Assembly: GCA_041392475.1 (NCBI GenBank)
Contig: JAWKLZ010000003.1
Span: 62,001 to 126,000 of the forward strand
DNA from: Chitinophagales bacterium
GTDB taxonomy: Bacteria; Bacteroidota; Bacteroidia; Chitinophagales; UBA2359
Reading direction: 5' to 3'
DNA length: 64,000 nucleotides
In this document: in pieces, positions 24,189-32,206 of the stretch
Numbering within the stretch: the stretch's first letter is position 1
Layout of the letters: every line of letters starts with the position of its first letter
Notes under the pieces: generated by a model
The model's input: only the letters and a program-made list of their open reading frames with translations
Databases searched by the model: none
Told to the model about the DNA's origin: nothing
Made by a program: the position numbers and the translations under genes

Positions 24189-24974
24189 ATGAATTACCGA
24201 TTTTTTCCCATCTTTCCCATTCTGTTCTTTTTTATATTTTCTGAATTTTTATATGCTCAAATGTCAGATTTTCCATCAGATGCTGTGATTGGAAAATGCT
24301 ACAAAAAATGTATTGAGTCAGAAAGATATGAGACAATAAGCCAAAATGTATTGGTTAAAGAAGCCTATAAAAAAATTGTAGTCGAACCTGCTGTATATGA
24401 CACTGTTTACCAAGAAATACTTGAAGAAGAAGGTTATGTGATCTTCGATATTTTACCAGCAGAATATACAACTGCTGACATAGAATTGATTATGGAACCT
24501 GCTTCTTCGGAGTTTAGTTACATCCCTCCTGTTTTTGAAACCCAAGAGGAATATGTGATGTTAGAACCTGCCTATTATAAGTGGGCAAAGAAAGTAGATG
24601 ATAAAGGCTGTTTTGACCAACGTACCATTGAGGATTGCGTGGTTTGGTGTTGGGAAATAATTCCACCTCGTTTGGATACACTTTTTGAGGAAGTGGTGAA
24701 GCAACATGCCAAACCAATCGAAGTTGTTATCCCAGCAGTGGTAAAATCATTTATGACAACATTGGTTCTGAAACCTGCTACTTTGAAGCGAGTTATAGTG
24801 CCTCCAAAATATAGAACAATTGAGGTCCTAAAATTGGTGCAACCAGCGAGAGCTATTGAAGTGGATGTTTCTGCTGAATATCAAATAATTACAGTGCGGA
24901 AAAGGATAGAGGAAAAAGGGTTTGCAGACTGGGTAGAGGTAGATTGTGAGCAGATAAGTTATGTTGAAGAATAA
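24189..24974 (+). CDS. Secreted protein with EPAxY-type repeats, unknown function
   Basis: 261 residues, with signal peptide FPILFFFIFSEFLYAQ. The mature protein is built from degenerate repeats of about 20-30 residues around (E/K)PAxY: VVEPAVYDTVYQEILEE, ILPAEYTTADIELI, MLEPAYYKWAKKV, VIPAVVKSFMTTLVLKPA, VPPKYRTIEVLKLVQPA, VDVSAEYQIITVRKR. Four Cys lie in the middle (GCFDQRTIEDCVVWCW) and near the ends (GKCYKKC, VDCEQ), so disulfides are likely. Repeats of this kind occur in Bacteroidota envelope proteins, but I do not recognise a named family. It stands alone between two minus-strand genes. Confidence 0.75.
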   Translation: MNYRFFPIFPILFFFIFSEFLYAQMSDFPSDAVIGKCYKKCIESERYETISQNVLVKEAYKKIVVEPAVYDTVYQEILEEEGYVIFDILPAEYTTADIELIMEPASSEFSYIPPVFETQEEYVMLEPAYYKWAKKVDDKGCFDQRTIEDCVVWCWEIIPPRLDTLFEEVVKQHAKPIEVVIPAVVKSFMTTLVLKPATLKRVIVPPKYRTIEVLKLVQPARAIEVDVSAEYQIITVRKRIEEKGFADWVEVDCEQISYVEE

Positions 24975-25113
24975 GCATTTTAGACTTTGGACGGAGGAGC
25001 AAAGATGCAAGAAGTAAGAATTTAATTGTACTAATGAGTTGAAATTTTGATTATCAATTTTTTATATCTCACACCTTGTTTCCTACTTCTTTCGTCCAAA
25101 GTCCAAAAGCATT
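24975..25113. repeat. Long-spaced inverted repeat between convergent genes
   Basis: Arms GCATTTTAGACTTTGGACG (24975-24993) and CGTCCAAAGTCCAAAAGC (25093-25110) are complementary except for two positions, with about 100 bp between. Inner segments AAGAAGTAAGAA and TCCTACTTCTT also pair in part. It fills the gap between convergent genes and may be a small palindromic element or an extended terminator. Confidence 0.55.
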
Positions 25114-25564
25114 AGGTATATTTTTCTACTACCTTATCACAAGCCTTGTCCAACAACTGGTACACTTCTTCAAAGCCGCCCTGCTGATAGTAAGGGTCTG
25201 GAACTATCCGATTCATTCCAGGATAAACTTCATTGAGAATCATCTCTACTTTGTCCTCTTCCTCACGGTTTTCGGCTTGACCAATCACATCACGGTAGTT
25301 GGAAGTGTCCATCACATAAATCAAGTCAAAGTTATCGAAGTCTTTGATACTAAATTTTCTGGCTCGTTGGTGGGTGATGTCCAAACCATGTTTTGCAGCT
25401 ACTTCAATGGAGCGAGAATCTGGTTTTTCTCCGACATGCCATGCACCTGTGCCAGCAGAATCAATTTCCCAATTGAGCCCTTTTTCCTTGATTTTTTGTT
25501 CCAAAATGCCCTGCGCCAAAGGTGAACGGCAAATATTTCCGAGACAAACCATGAGTACTTTCAT
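25112..25564 (-). CDS. Low-molecular-weight protein tyrosine phosphatase
   Basis: 150 residues, the normal length of the family. The P-loop VCLGNICRSPLA at residues 6-17 holds the C(X)5R nucleophile and arginine, followed by the Ser of the loop. The general acid Asp is in VPDPYYQ near residue 119. SAGTGAWHVGEKPDSRS is the typical second element. It is a cytoplasmic enzyme that dephosphorylates protein tyrosine or arginine residues. No tyrosine kinase or polysaccharide-export gene is adjacent, so the target is unclear. A palindrome lies 30 bp upstream of the start. Confidence 0.95.
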   Translation of the reverse strand: MKVLMVCLGNICRSPLAQGILEQKIKEKGLNWEIDSAGTGAWHVGEKPDSRSIEVAAKHGLDITHQRARKFSIKDFDNFDLIYVMDTSNYRDVIGQAENREEEDKVEMILNEVYPGMNRIVPDPYYQQGGFEEVYQLLDKACDKVVEKYT

Positions 25565-25593
25565 CTATTGCGATTTAAAGAAGTGAACAAGCA

Positions 25594-25613
25594 AAACGGA
25601 ATTGATTCCGTTT
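25594..25613. promoter_or_regulatory. Perfect 9-bp inverted repeat in phosphatase leader
   Basis: AAACGGAAT (25594-25602), loop TG, ATTCCGTTT (25605-25613). The arms are perfectly complementary. It lies 30 bp upstream of the phosphatase ATG and could be an operator or a 5' leader hairpin. A TATTTTTG box (minus strand, 25634-25627) lies just upstream. Confidence 0.45.
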
Positions 25614-25696
25614 GAAGGAATGACTACAAAAATAAAGAAAAAGGCTCGTATGTGGAATACTCCAAAGAGGTTTTCTACAAAGTGATAGAAAGTGTT

Positions 25697-25704
25697 TAAT
25701 TTTG
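25697..25704 (+). promoter_or_regulatory. Candidate -7 box (TAATTTTG)
   Basis: TAATTTTG matches TAnnTTTG and ends 46 nt before the ATG of the first SEC-C-family paralogue. No clear TTG is found 17-23 nt upstream. Confidence 0.45.
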
Positions 25705-25750
25705 TTTGAATTTACCAATTGTTGAACCTTCTTAAACGCCTTATGTCCCG

Positions 25751-27178
25751 ATGAACGAATTTTCAAATAAACCAACAGACGATACAGCCAACAATCGAAA
25801 CGAAGCCTATTTTCAAAAGACAGGAATTAGGCTAACAGATGAAACAGATAAATCAGTTAGCCCTGTTTTTGAGATTGCCAATCAAATTTTGAAGATTCAC
25901 GACCAAGAAGAAATTGTAAAACACGGACATCTACTTGGAGAATATCGAGACATTAGAACGATTCTCCCTAAGCGCACTCAGTTCCATATTGATGAGTTTG
26001 TGCAGTACCAAATAGCAGCAGCACATTATGAGCTATTGATAGGCGAATTAGATGCTGCATCCCTCAGATTGCAGAGTTTAACCGAATTGGGAAAGACCAA
26101 CAAATTGATTCAAAGCCTTGCACATGAAATTTCGTTGGCGTACATCGAAAATTTCCAAAAAAACTTGGAAGAAGAACAAATCACTACCAAACAAGTCCAA
26201 AGTTTTCCAAAAGTCACTTATTCTCCAAAGAACGAAGCTCCAAAACTGCAACATACTGAATTGCAGTTGTTTTACGCTACCTCCATAGAAAACGTTGATT
26301 TTGACGAATTACAAGCACTGTACATAAAATATGGTACATTTTTGATACCCGACCTTGAAGCCATTTTACTGGACAGTATGCACCGATATGAGTCCTTCAA
26401 AAATGCTGATGTGTCCAGCGAGAACCGTTCTTTCGTATTACATGCGCTGTATTTTTTAGGAGCATTGCAAGCAGAGGACAGTCTGTCGAAAGTATTGGAT
26501 TTTCTGCGAATGGGAGAGGAGTTCACCCAATTTTGGTTGGGTTCAGATGTGGACTATCTCTTGTTTACTCCGCTTTATTCATTGGGTAAAAATCAACTTT
26601 CTGCGCTAAAAGTTTTTGCATTGGAGGAAAATATTTATGTTTGGAACAAGGTTTTGGTAAGCGATGTTGTTTCACAAGTAGCACACCATCACCCCGAAAG
26701 AAGGCAGGAGGTAATCAACTGGTATAAAGAGGTGTTTGCTCACTTTCTCAAAAGTACCAAAAACGAAAACTTAATTGACACCGTTTTTATCACAAGTGCG
26801 GCAACGGCTGCAACAAAACTTCGAGCGGTGGTGTTATTGCCACTTATTGAAGCACTTTACGAGAGAAAGTGGATTGATCCCAACATTTACGGCAACATAA
26901 AAAAGTACAAAGCAGACATCCAAAAGCCTATCCCAGCCAGTACTTTAGAACCAATGCCAGAAAATTTACAGGAATATTACACCGAAGAATACCGCAATAG
27001 AAAGGCAGAACCAGAAATGGAATTGGCAGAGATGGTCAAAAGTCATTCGCTTTTGGAAAGTTCAGAAGTAAAGGCTTTTATGGATATGTTTACCAAAGAG
27101 GGAGAAGCGGGCAACTCTGAAATCGAAGAAACGCTACTCAAAAAAATCAAACGCTTGCCTCCTACTTTGGAGGGATAA
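25751..27178 (+). CDS. SEC-C-family paralogue lacking the zinc motif
   Basis: 475 residues, clearly paralogous to the next gene over almost its whole length (QKTGIRLTDE, HLLGEYRDIRT, AAAHYELLIGELDAASLRL, HALYFLGALQAEDSLSKVLD). Two parts of the paralogue are missing: about 75 residues of TPR-like sequence near residue 35, and the whole C-terminal linker and SEC-C zinc finger, the protein ending KKIKRLPPTLEG. The central region is helical and HEAT-like (LKVFALEENIYVWNKVLVSD, VSQVAHHHPERRQEVINWY). No enzymatic motif is seen. It is probably a repeat scaffold that has diverged after tandem duplication. It lies 37 bp before its paralogue and is probably cotranscribed. Confidence 0.75.
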   Translation: MNEFSNKPTDDTANNRNEAYFQKTGIRLTDETDKSVSPVFEIANQILKIHDQEEIVKHGHLLGEYRDIRTILPKRTQFHIDEFVQYQIAAAHYELLIGELDAASLRLQSLTELGKTNKLIQSLAHEISLAYIENFQKNLEEEQITTKQVQSFPKVTYSPKNEAPKLQHTELQLFYATSIENVDFDELQALYIKYGTFLIPDLEAILLDSMHRYESFKNADVSSENRSFVLHALYFLGALQAEDSLSKVLDFLRMGEEFTQFWLGSDVDYLLFTPLYSLGKNQLSALKVFALEENIYVWNKVLVSDVVSQVAHHHPERRQEVINWYKEVFAHFLKSTKNENLIDTVFITSAATAATKLRAVVLLPLIEALYERKWIDPNIYGNIKKYKADIQKPIPASTLEPMPENLQEYYTEEYRNRKAEPEMELAEMVKSHSLLESSEVKAFMDMFTKEGEAGNSEIEETLLKKIKRLPPTLEG

Positions 27179-27215
27179 TAAAAATTCAAATTCTAACCAA
27201 TATTTTAATTTTAGG

Positions 27216-28949
27216 ATGAAACGAAAACCTTCAATGATTCGAGTAGATGGAGCACCCAATTACGTCTATGCTGATTACTATAAAAAAACAGGAATTCGCA
27301 TCACGGGTGAGCCACTTAACCAAGACAACTTACCACCTGCTTTGAAGAGAGAACAAAAGAAGTTACATTCAATGGTAACTGGTTGGCAATCGAAGAAAGC
27401 AATTCCTCGATTGGAAGAACTCATTGACGAATATCCGAATGTTCCTTCTTTTAAAAATTACCTATACATTGCTTATCAAAAAACTGATCGAAATAAAGAA
27501 GCAGAGGCTTTATTGGAGATGACCCTTGAGGAACATCCCGATTACATTTTTGGAATAACCAATAAAATACTGAATATCCACGATGAAGAGGAAATTAGAA
27601 GATACAGTCATTTATTAGGAGAGCCAAGAGATATTAGGACAGTGCGTCCTAATTACGACTTGTATCACATCACCGAATTTGTGAATTATCAGCTAGCAGC
27701 AGCACATTATGAATTGCTTATTGGTGAACTGGACGCTGCTACTTTTCGATTAGACGATTTGGTTGAACTGGGAGAAGACAATGAAAGGGTTCAAGCTCTC
27801 TATGGAGAAATTAATATTGCTCGTATAGTAACTTTCCAAGAAAAACTGGAAAAACAGAAGGAATTCATCATTGAAGTAGAAAGTTTTCCCAAAGTCAACT
27901 ACGAACCCACCAAAAAAGCTCCCCTCTTACAACATTCCGAATTGAAGGTATTCTACCAAAAAGCCATTGAAGACTTTTCTCCTAAAGAAGCCTGTAATTT
28001 ATTTGACAAATATGGAAAAGAATTGATTCCCGATTTGGAAGCAATGGTAGAAGACAGTATTCGCCGATACGAACACCTTTCCAAGTCGGAATTCGATTCT
28101 CAAAAACATTCTTTTCTAGCTCATGCGCTCTACTTTTTAGGAGCTTTGGAGGCAGAAGAAAGCCTTCAAAAAGTATTGGATATTCTAAGAATGGGGGAAG
28201 GTTTTTGCAAATTCTGGTTTGAATTTGATATCTCTAGATATCTATTACCAACAGTGTACTTTTTAGGTCAGAACCAGTTACCTGCATTGAAGGAATTTGT
28301 TTTGGAAGAAAATATTTCCTGTTGGAACAAAAGTGTTGTAAGTGCTGCGGTGGAACAAGTAGCATATCATCAGACAGAGAGAAGAGAGGAAGTAATAGCT
28401 TGGTTTAGGGAGGTAATGGTTTATTTTATTGGTCAGCCAAAAAATGAAAAGTTAATAGATACCATTTTTCTTACCCATCTTATAGCTAAAGTAACAGACT
28501 TGCGAGCAGTAGAGTTACTTCCTTTGGTTGAACAATTATTCGAGAAAAACTGGATTGACGAAACCTACAGAGGGGATTTAAAAATGCACCAAACAGATAT
28601 TCGAGAACCTTGGCATGAAAGTGCTTTAGAGCCTATGCCACTGAATATTGAAGAATTTTATACTGGTGAATATCTACACCGAAAGGTGAAACCCGACATT
28701 CCTCAGGAAGAATTGGAAAGAATTGAAAGACTTTTGAAAAGTAAAGGGACAAAGGGAATGATGGATATGTTAGTGGAGTTAATAGAAGGAATAGAAGGAA
28801 ATGAACAATCTGTATCAAAAAAATTACCTCCAAAAAGAAAATCTCAATCAATTCCTAAAGAAATCGGTGCTCCCAAAAAAGTCAGTCGAAACGCGCCTTG
28901 TCCTTGTGGAAGCGGCAAAAAATACAAAAGGTGCTGTATGAACAAATAA
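27216..28949 (+). CDS. TPR/HEAT-like protein with C-terminal SEC-C motif
   Basis: 577 residues. TPR-like helices lie at about 40-110 (AIPRLEELIDEYPNVPSF, NKEAEALLEMTLEEHPDY). A long HEAT-like helical region shared with the upstream paralogue follows. A basic linker (KKLPPKRKSQSIPKE) leads to the SEC-C zinc-binding motif RNAPCPCGSGKKYKRCC at the very end, with the C-x-C-x8-C-C ligands intact. SEC-C motifs, first seen in SecA, occur on many proteins and often mediate binding to ribosome, SecB or nucleic acid; the specific partner here is unknown. It is the second gene of a tandem pair. A small CTCCGAG/CTCGGAG palindrome lies 20 bp after its stop, before mnmE. Confidence 0.85.
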   Translation: MKRKPSMIRVDGAPNYVYADYYKKTGIRITGEPLNQDNLPPALKREQKKLHSMVTGWQSKKAIPRLEELIDEYPNVPSFKNYLYIAYQKTDRNKEAEALLEMTLEEHPDYIFGITNKILNIHDEEEIRRYSHLLGEPRDIRTVRPNYDLYHITEFVNYQLAAAHYELLIGELDAATFRLDDLVELGEDNERVQALYGEINIARIVTFQEKLEKQKEFIIEVESFPKVNYEPTKKAPLLQHSELKVFYQKAIEDFSPKEACNLFDKYGKELIPDLEAMVEDSIRRYEHLSKSEFDSQKHSFLAHALYFLGALEAEESLQKVLDILRMGEGFCKFWFEFDISRYLLPTVYFLGQNQLPALKEFVLEENISCWNKSVVSAAVEQVAYHQTERREEVIAWFREVMVYFIGQPKNEKLIDTIFLTHLIAKVTDLRAVELLPLVEQLFEKNWIDETYRGDLKMHQTDIREPWHESALEPMPLNIEEFYTGEYLHRKVKPDIPQEELERIERLLKSKGTKGMMDMLVELIEGIEGNEQSVSKKLPPKRKSQSIPKEIGAPKKVSRNAPCPCGSGKKYKRCCMNK

Positions 28950-29017
28950 TATTTTTTCATTTTCATTTTCTCCGAGTTCTCGGAGGAAGCTATTTTCATT
29001 CTTATTTTAATTCCTAA

Positions 29018-30418
29018 ATGCCTCAATACCTCGCCACCGACCTCCAAGACACCATTGTAGCCCTTTCCACTCCGCAAGGAGTAGGCGCAATTGGCGTTGT
29101 GCGTCTTTCGGGAACAAACGCTATCCACATCTGCAATGAAGTGTTCAGAGGAAAAAACCTCTTGGAGCAAGCCACACACACCATACATTTCGGCACGATT
29201 CGAGATGACTTTGACAAAATCATTGACGAAGTAACCGTTGCCCTCTTCAAAGAACCCCATTCCTATACCAAAGAAAATGTGGTCGAAGTCAGTTGTCACG
29301 GTTCACCCTACATCATTCAGAAAGTCATAGAGTTGTTTATCAGCTACGGCGCACGTTTGGCAAAACCAGGTGAGTTCACCCTTCGTGCCTTTATGAATGG
29401 ACGTTTTGACTTATCGCAAGCAGAAGCCGTTGCCGACCTAATCAGTTCGCAGTCCGAATCTGCTCACCAAATCGCTTTGCAGCAAATGCGGGGCGGTTTC
29501 TCCAACCAAATCGAACAATTGCGGGAACGGTTGGTCAATTTTGCAGCTTTGATAGAATTGGAGCTGGATTTCAGCGAGGAAGATGTGGAGTTTGCCGACC
29601 GTCAGCAGTTGGTGGATTTGGTCAGCACCATTCAAGCCCTGATTCGCCGCTTGCGGGAATCTTTTACTCTCGGCAATGCCATCAAAAACGGAGTTACGAC
29701 GGTCATTGCGGGTCGCCCAAATGCGGGAAAATCTACTTTGCTCAATGCCATTTTGAATGAAGAACGAGCGATTGTTTCTGAGATTGCGGGAACGACTCGG
29801 GATACGATCGAGGAAGTCGTCAATATCAAAGGCGTACAGTTTCGTCTCATTGACACCGCAGGCATCCGTGATGCACAAGATCAAATTGAAGCCATCGGTG
29901 TCCGCAAAACGATGGAAACCATTCAAAAATCGACCATTTTACTCTACGTTTTTGACATCATTTACACCTCTCCAGAAGAAGTCCACGAAGACCTTCAAAA
30001 ACTGAAAAAGCAGGGTTTGGAAATCATTGCAGTGGCCAACAAAATGGACTTAGACCCTTACACCAAGCCTGAAAACTATGTCAATGACATTTTGGATGCG
30101 GAACACATTATCACGACTTCGGCTATCAACAACATGAACATCGAATACCTCAAAGAAGCTCTATACGACATCGTGCTCGCCAAAAAACTGAACTCCGAAA
30201 CGACCATCGTTTCCAATGTTCGGCACTTTGAAGCACTGCAACAATCTTATGTGGCATTGGATCGGGTATTGGAGGGTATTCACAGTGGTATTACGGGTGA
30301 ATTGTTGGCGTTTGATATTCGAGAGGCGTTGCATCATTTGGGGGAGATTACAGGACAAGTGGATGTGGATAGGGATATTTTGGGGACGATATTTTCTAAG
30401 TTTTGTATTGGGAAGTAA
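29018..30418 (+). CDS. mnmE: tRNA uridine-5-carboxymethylaminomethyl modification GTPase MnmE
   Basis: 466 residues, normal length. The N-terminal tetrahydrofolate-binding domain starts DTIVALSTPQGVGAIGVVRL. The G domain inserted in the helical domain has G1 GRPNAGKSTL, G2 GTTRDTIEE, G3 DTAGIRD and G4 NKMD. The C-terminus is the conserved FCIGK, whose Cys is needed for activity. MnmE works with MnmG in the cytoplasm to build the cmnm5U group at the wobble position of several tRNAs. The partner gene mnmG is not in this window. It is 68 bp after the SEC-C gene on the same strand. Confidence 0.98.
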   Translation: MPQYLATDLQDTIVALSTPQGVGAIGVVRLSGTNAIHICNEVFRGKNLLEQATHTIHFGTIRDDFDKIIDEVTVALFKEPHSYTKENVVEVSCHGSPYIIQKVIELFISYGARLAKPGEFTLRAFMNGRFDLSQAEAVADLISSQSESAHQIALQQMRGGFSNQIEQLRERLVNFAALIELELDFSEEDVEFADRQQLVDLVSTIQALIRRLRESFTLGNAIKNGVTTVIAGRPNAGKSTLLNAILNEERAIVSEIAGTTRDTIEEVVNIKGVQFRLIDTAGIRDAQDQIEAIGVRKTMETIQKSTILLYVFDIIYTSPEEVHEDLQKLKKQGLEIIAVANKMDLDPYTKPENYVNDILDAEHIITTSAINNMNIEYLKEALYDIVLAKKLNSETTIVSNVRHFEALQQSYVALDRVLEGIHSGITGELLAFDIREALHHLGEITGQVDVDRDILGTIFSKFCIGK

Positions 30419-30531
30419 TGATATTTCTAAGATTCATGTAATAAGTACAAATTTATAATTTTATAGAATAAATATTATATAAGTATAATTTAATGTGATC
30501 GGATGGAGCAATGCAGTATATGAAGATTGGG

Positions 30532-31209
30532 TTACTTTGATTTTTTCAATTGATACCGAAGCCCCAACTCCAATCCAATCATGAGATTGTGAACGTTTGA
30601 GGATTGTCTAAGTCTGTTTGATAGACCAATTCTTGTCCACCATTTTGGCACCAATACGAGGTTTTTGTTAGTAGGAATAGGATATGAAACAGAGGTGAAT
30701 AGATTGATGGGAATTTGGGTCGTTTGTAGCTCAAAAGTAGTGCTTTCATGCCTTTCGCCAGTATATGAATTGTAACTGCTACTTACACCGTGCGCTGATT
30801 CTGCAATTCTACAGAGTGCTTCAAAACCGAAATCAAATTCTAAGTTATTGTCCCGATTGTTTTTTATCGGTACGTAAATGCCAAATACCATATAGTAAGT
30901 GGTGAATCGTATATCTTTGTAAGAAGACCAAAACCGATGCCCAAATGATTCCATTTCTCCTCCACTTTGTTGCAAAAGCTGCAACGACAAAACAATCGAT
31001 TCTCCTTCGGGGAGATAAGTTTGATACCGCACACCAAAATTGAAACCTAAACCAATAGGATAGCTCGTTCGGTAATAAATATCTTTTCTCAACTCAAAAA
31101 ATTGGCTTATATTCAATCCTCCAACATATTCAATATATTTTTCTTGTGCTGAAAGCGAGGATTGGAGAAAGAAAAGTATAAAGGCACAGAGAAATGTTTT
31201 TGCTTGCAT
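30532..31209 (-). CDS. Probable outer-membrane beta-barrel protein
   Basis: 225 residues from the ATG at 31209, which opens a signal peptide (MQAKTFLCAFILFFLQSSLS, then AQ); an upstream ATG at 31245 adds only 12 residues before it. The mature part alternates hydrophobic and aromatic residues in strand-like stretches (YPIGLGFNFGVRYQTYL, DIRFTTYYMVFGIYVPIK, NLEFDFGFEAL, HNLMIGLELGLRYQL). It ends with a strand, as small 8- or 10-stranded porin-like barrels do. No specific family is recognised. It is convergent with mnmE and divergent from the nucleoside phosphorylase. Confidence 0.72.
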   Translation of the reverse strand: MQAKTFLCAFILFFLQSSLSAQEKYIEYVGGLNISQFFELRKDIYYRTSYPIGLGFNFGVRYQTYLPEGESIVLSLQLLQQSGGEMESFGHRFWSSYKDIRFTTYYMVFGIYVPIKNNRDNNLEFDFGFEALCRIAESAHGVSSSYNSYTGERHESTTFELQTTQIPINLFTSVSYPIPTNKNLVLVPKWWTRIGLSNRLRQSSNVHNLMIGLELGLRYQLKKSK

Positions 31210-31249
31210 AATTGTGGTATTAAAATAAATGAAAAATAAGCTCATTTAC

Positions 31250-31283
31250 TTGCCTGCAATTTAATGTAAACCTCCTATATTTG
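31250..31283 (+). promoter_or_regulatory. Promoter of purine nucleoside phosphorylase gene
   Basis: TTG at 31250-31252 and TATATTTG at 31276-31283, separated by 23 nt, match the Bacteroidota -33/-7 pattern. The -7 box ends 50 nt before the ATG at 31334. Confidence 0.5.
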
Positions 31284-31333
31284 AAACACATTATCTTGCT
31301 AAATGGTTGTTTATCATTATAAAAATAAATGCA

Positions 31334-32158
31334 ATGACTCTCTTCCAAAACATCCAAGAATCCGCAAAATACATCCAATCCCAAACCCAAAACTTCCAAC
31401 CCCGATTTGGCATCATACTCGGCACAGGCTTAGGGAATTTGGTCAATGAAATAGACATTGACTACGAACTCAGTTATGCCGATATACCCCATTTTCCCGT
31501 TTCAACAGTCGAAAGTCACAAGGGGAAATTGATCTTTGGGCGTATTGAAGGAGAAGCCATTGTAGCAATGCAAGGACGGTTTCATTTTTATGAAGGCTAT
31601 ACGATGCAGCAAGTTGTTTTCCCTGTTCGGGTGATGAAATTGTTGGGCATCGAAAGACTGTTTATCTCCAATGCTGCGGGTAGCTTGAACGAGAACATGG
31701 ATGCAGGTGATTTGATGATTCTCAGCGACCATATTAATTTGCAGCCTGCCAATCCTTTGCGAGGAAAAAATATTGACGAGTTGGGTGTGCGTTTCCCCGA
31801 TATGAGTCGAGTCTATGACCCAGAAATGATTGCGAAGGGTTTGGCGATTGCCGAAAAATACCAAATCAACTGTCATACAGGCGTGTATGCAAGTGTGTCA
31901 GGGCCCAATTTGGAAACCCAAGCGGAATGTAAATATTTGCACATCATTGGAGCAGATGCTGTAGGAATGTCAACGGTGCCAGAAGCCATTGCAGCCGTTC
32001 ATGCAGAGATTCCAGTGTTTGCGATTTCGGTTTTGACCAACGAAAACTATCCGCCTGAGCGAGTGAAAGTGGTTTCGGTGGACGATGTGATTGCAGTGGC
32101 ATTGAAGGCAGAACCCAAAATGACGATGATTATCAAGGAGATGATTGGGGCTTTGTAA
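31334..32158 (+). CDS. Purine nucleoside phosphorylase (trimeric class I)
   Basis: 274 residues. The ATG at 31334 is preferred to an upstream TTG because MTLFQNIQESAKYIQS is the normal opening. Family motifs in order: IILGTGLGNLV (phosphate loop), STVESHKGKLIFG, MQGRFHFYEGYTMQ, FISNAAGSLNENM, VSGPNLETQAE (base-binding Glu), GADAVGMSTVPEAI and VLTNENY. The Asn in the last motif is typical of enzymes that use inosine and guanosine rather than adenosine. It is a cytoplasmic purine-salvage enzyme that releases the base and ribose-1-phosphate. It stands before the tandem AAA/nuclease genes, 48 bp away, without an obvious functional link. Confidence 0.95.
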   Translation: MTLFQNIQESAKYIQSQTQNFQPRFGIILGTGLGNLVNEIDIDYELSYADIPHFPVSTVESHKGKLIFGRIEGEAIVAMQGRFHFYEGYTMQQVVFPVRVMKLLGIERLFISNAAGSLNENMDAGDLMILSDHINLQPANPLRGKNIDELGVRFPDMSRVYDPEMIAKGLAIAEKYQINCHTGVYASVSGPNLETQAECKYLHIIGADAVGMSTVPEAIAAVHAEIPVFAISVLTNENYPPERVKVVSVDDVIAVALKAEPKMTMIIKEMIGAL

Positions 32159-32206
32159 ATGAAACCAAAAGCCTTATCTTACTGTTTCAACTGAAAACGA
32201 CTGAAG

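Noticed and set aside
28970..28985. Terminator formed by CTCCGAG-TT-CTCGGAG before mnmE
   Set aside because: The stem is only 7 bp and there is no T-run on either side; it may be a small palindrome of unknown role.
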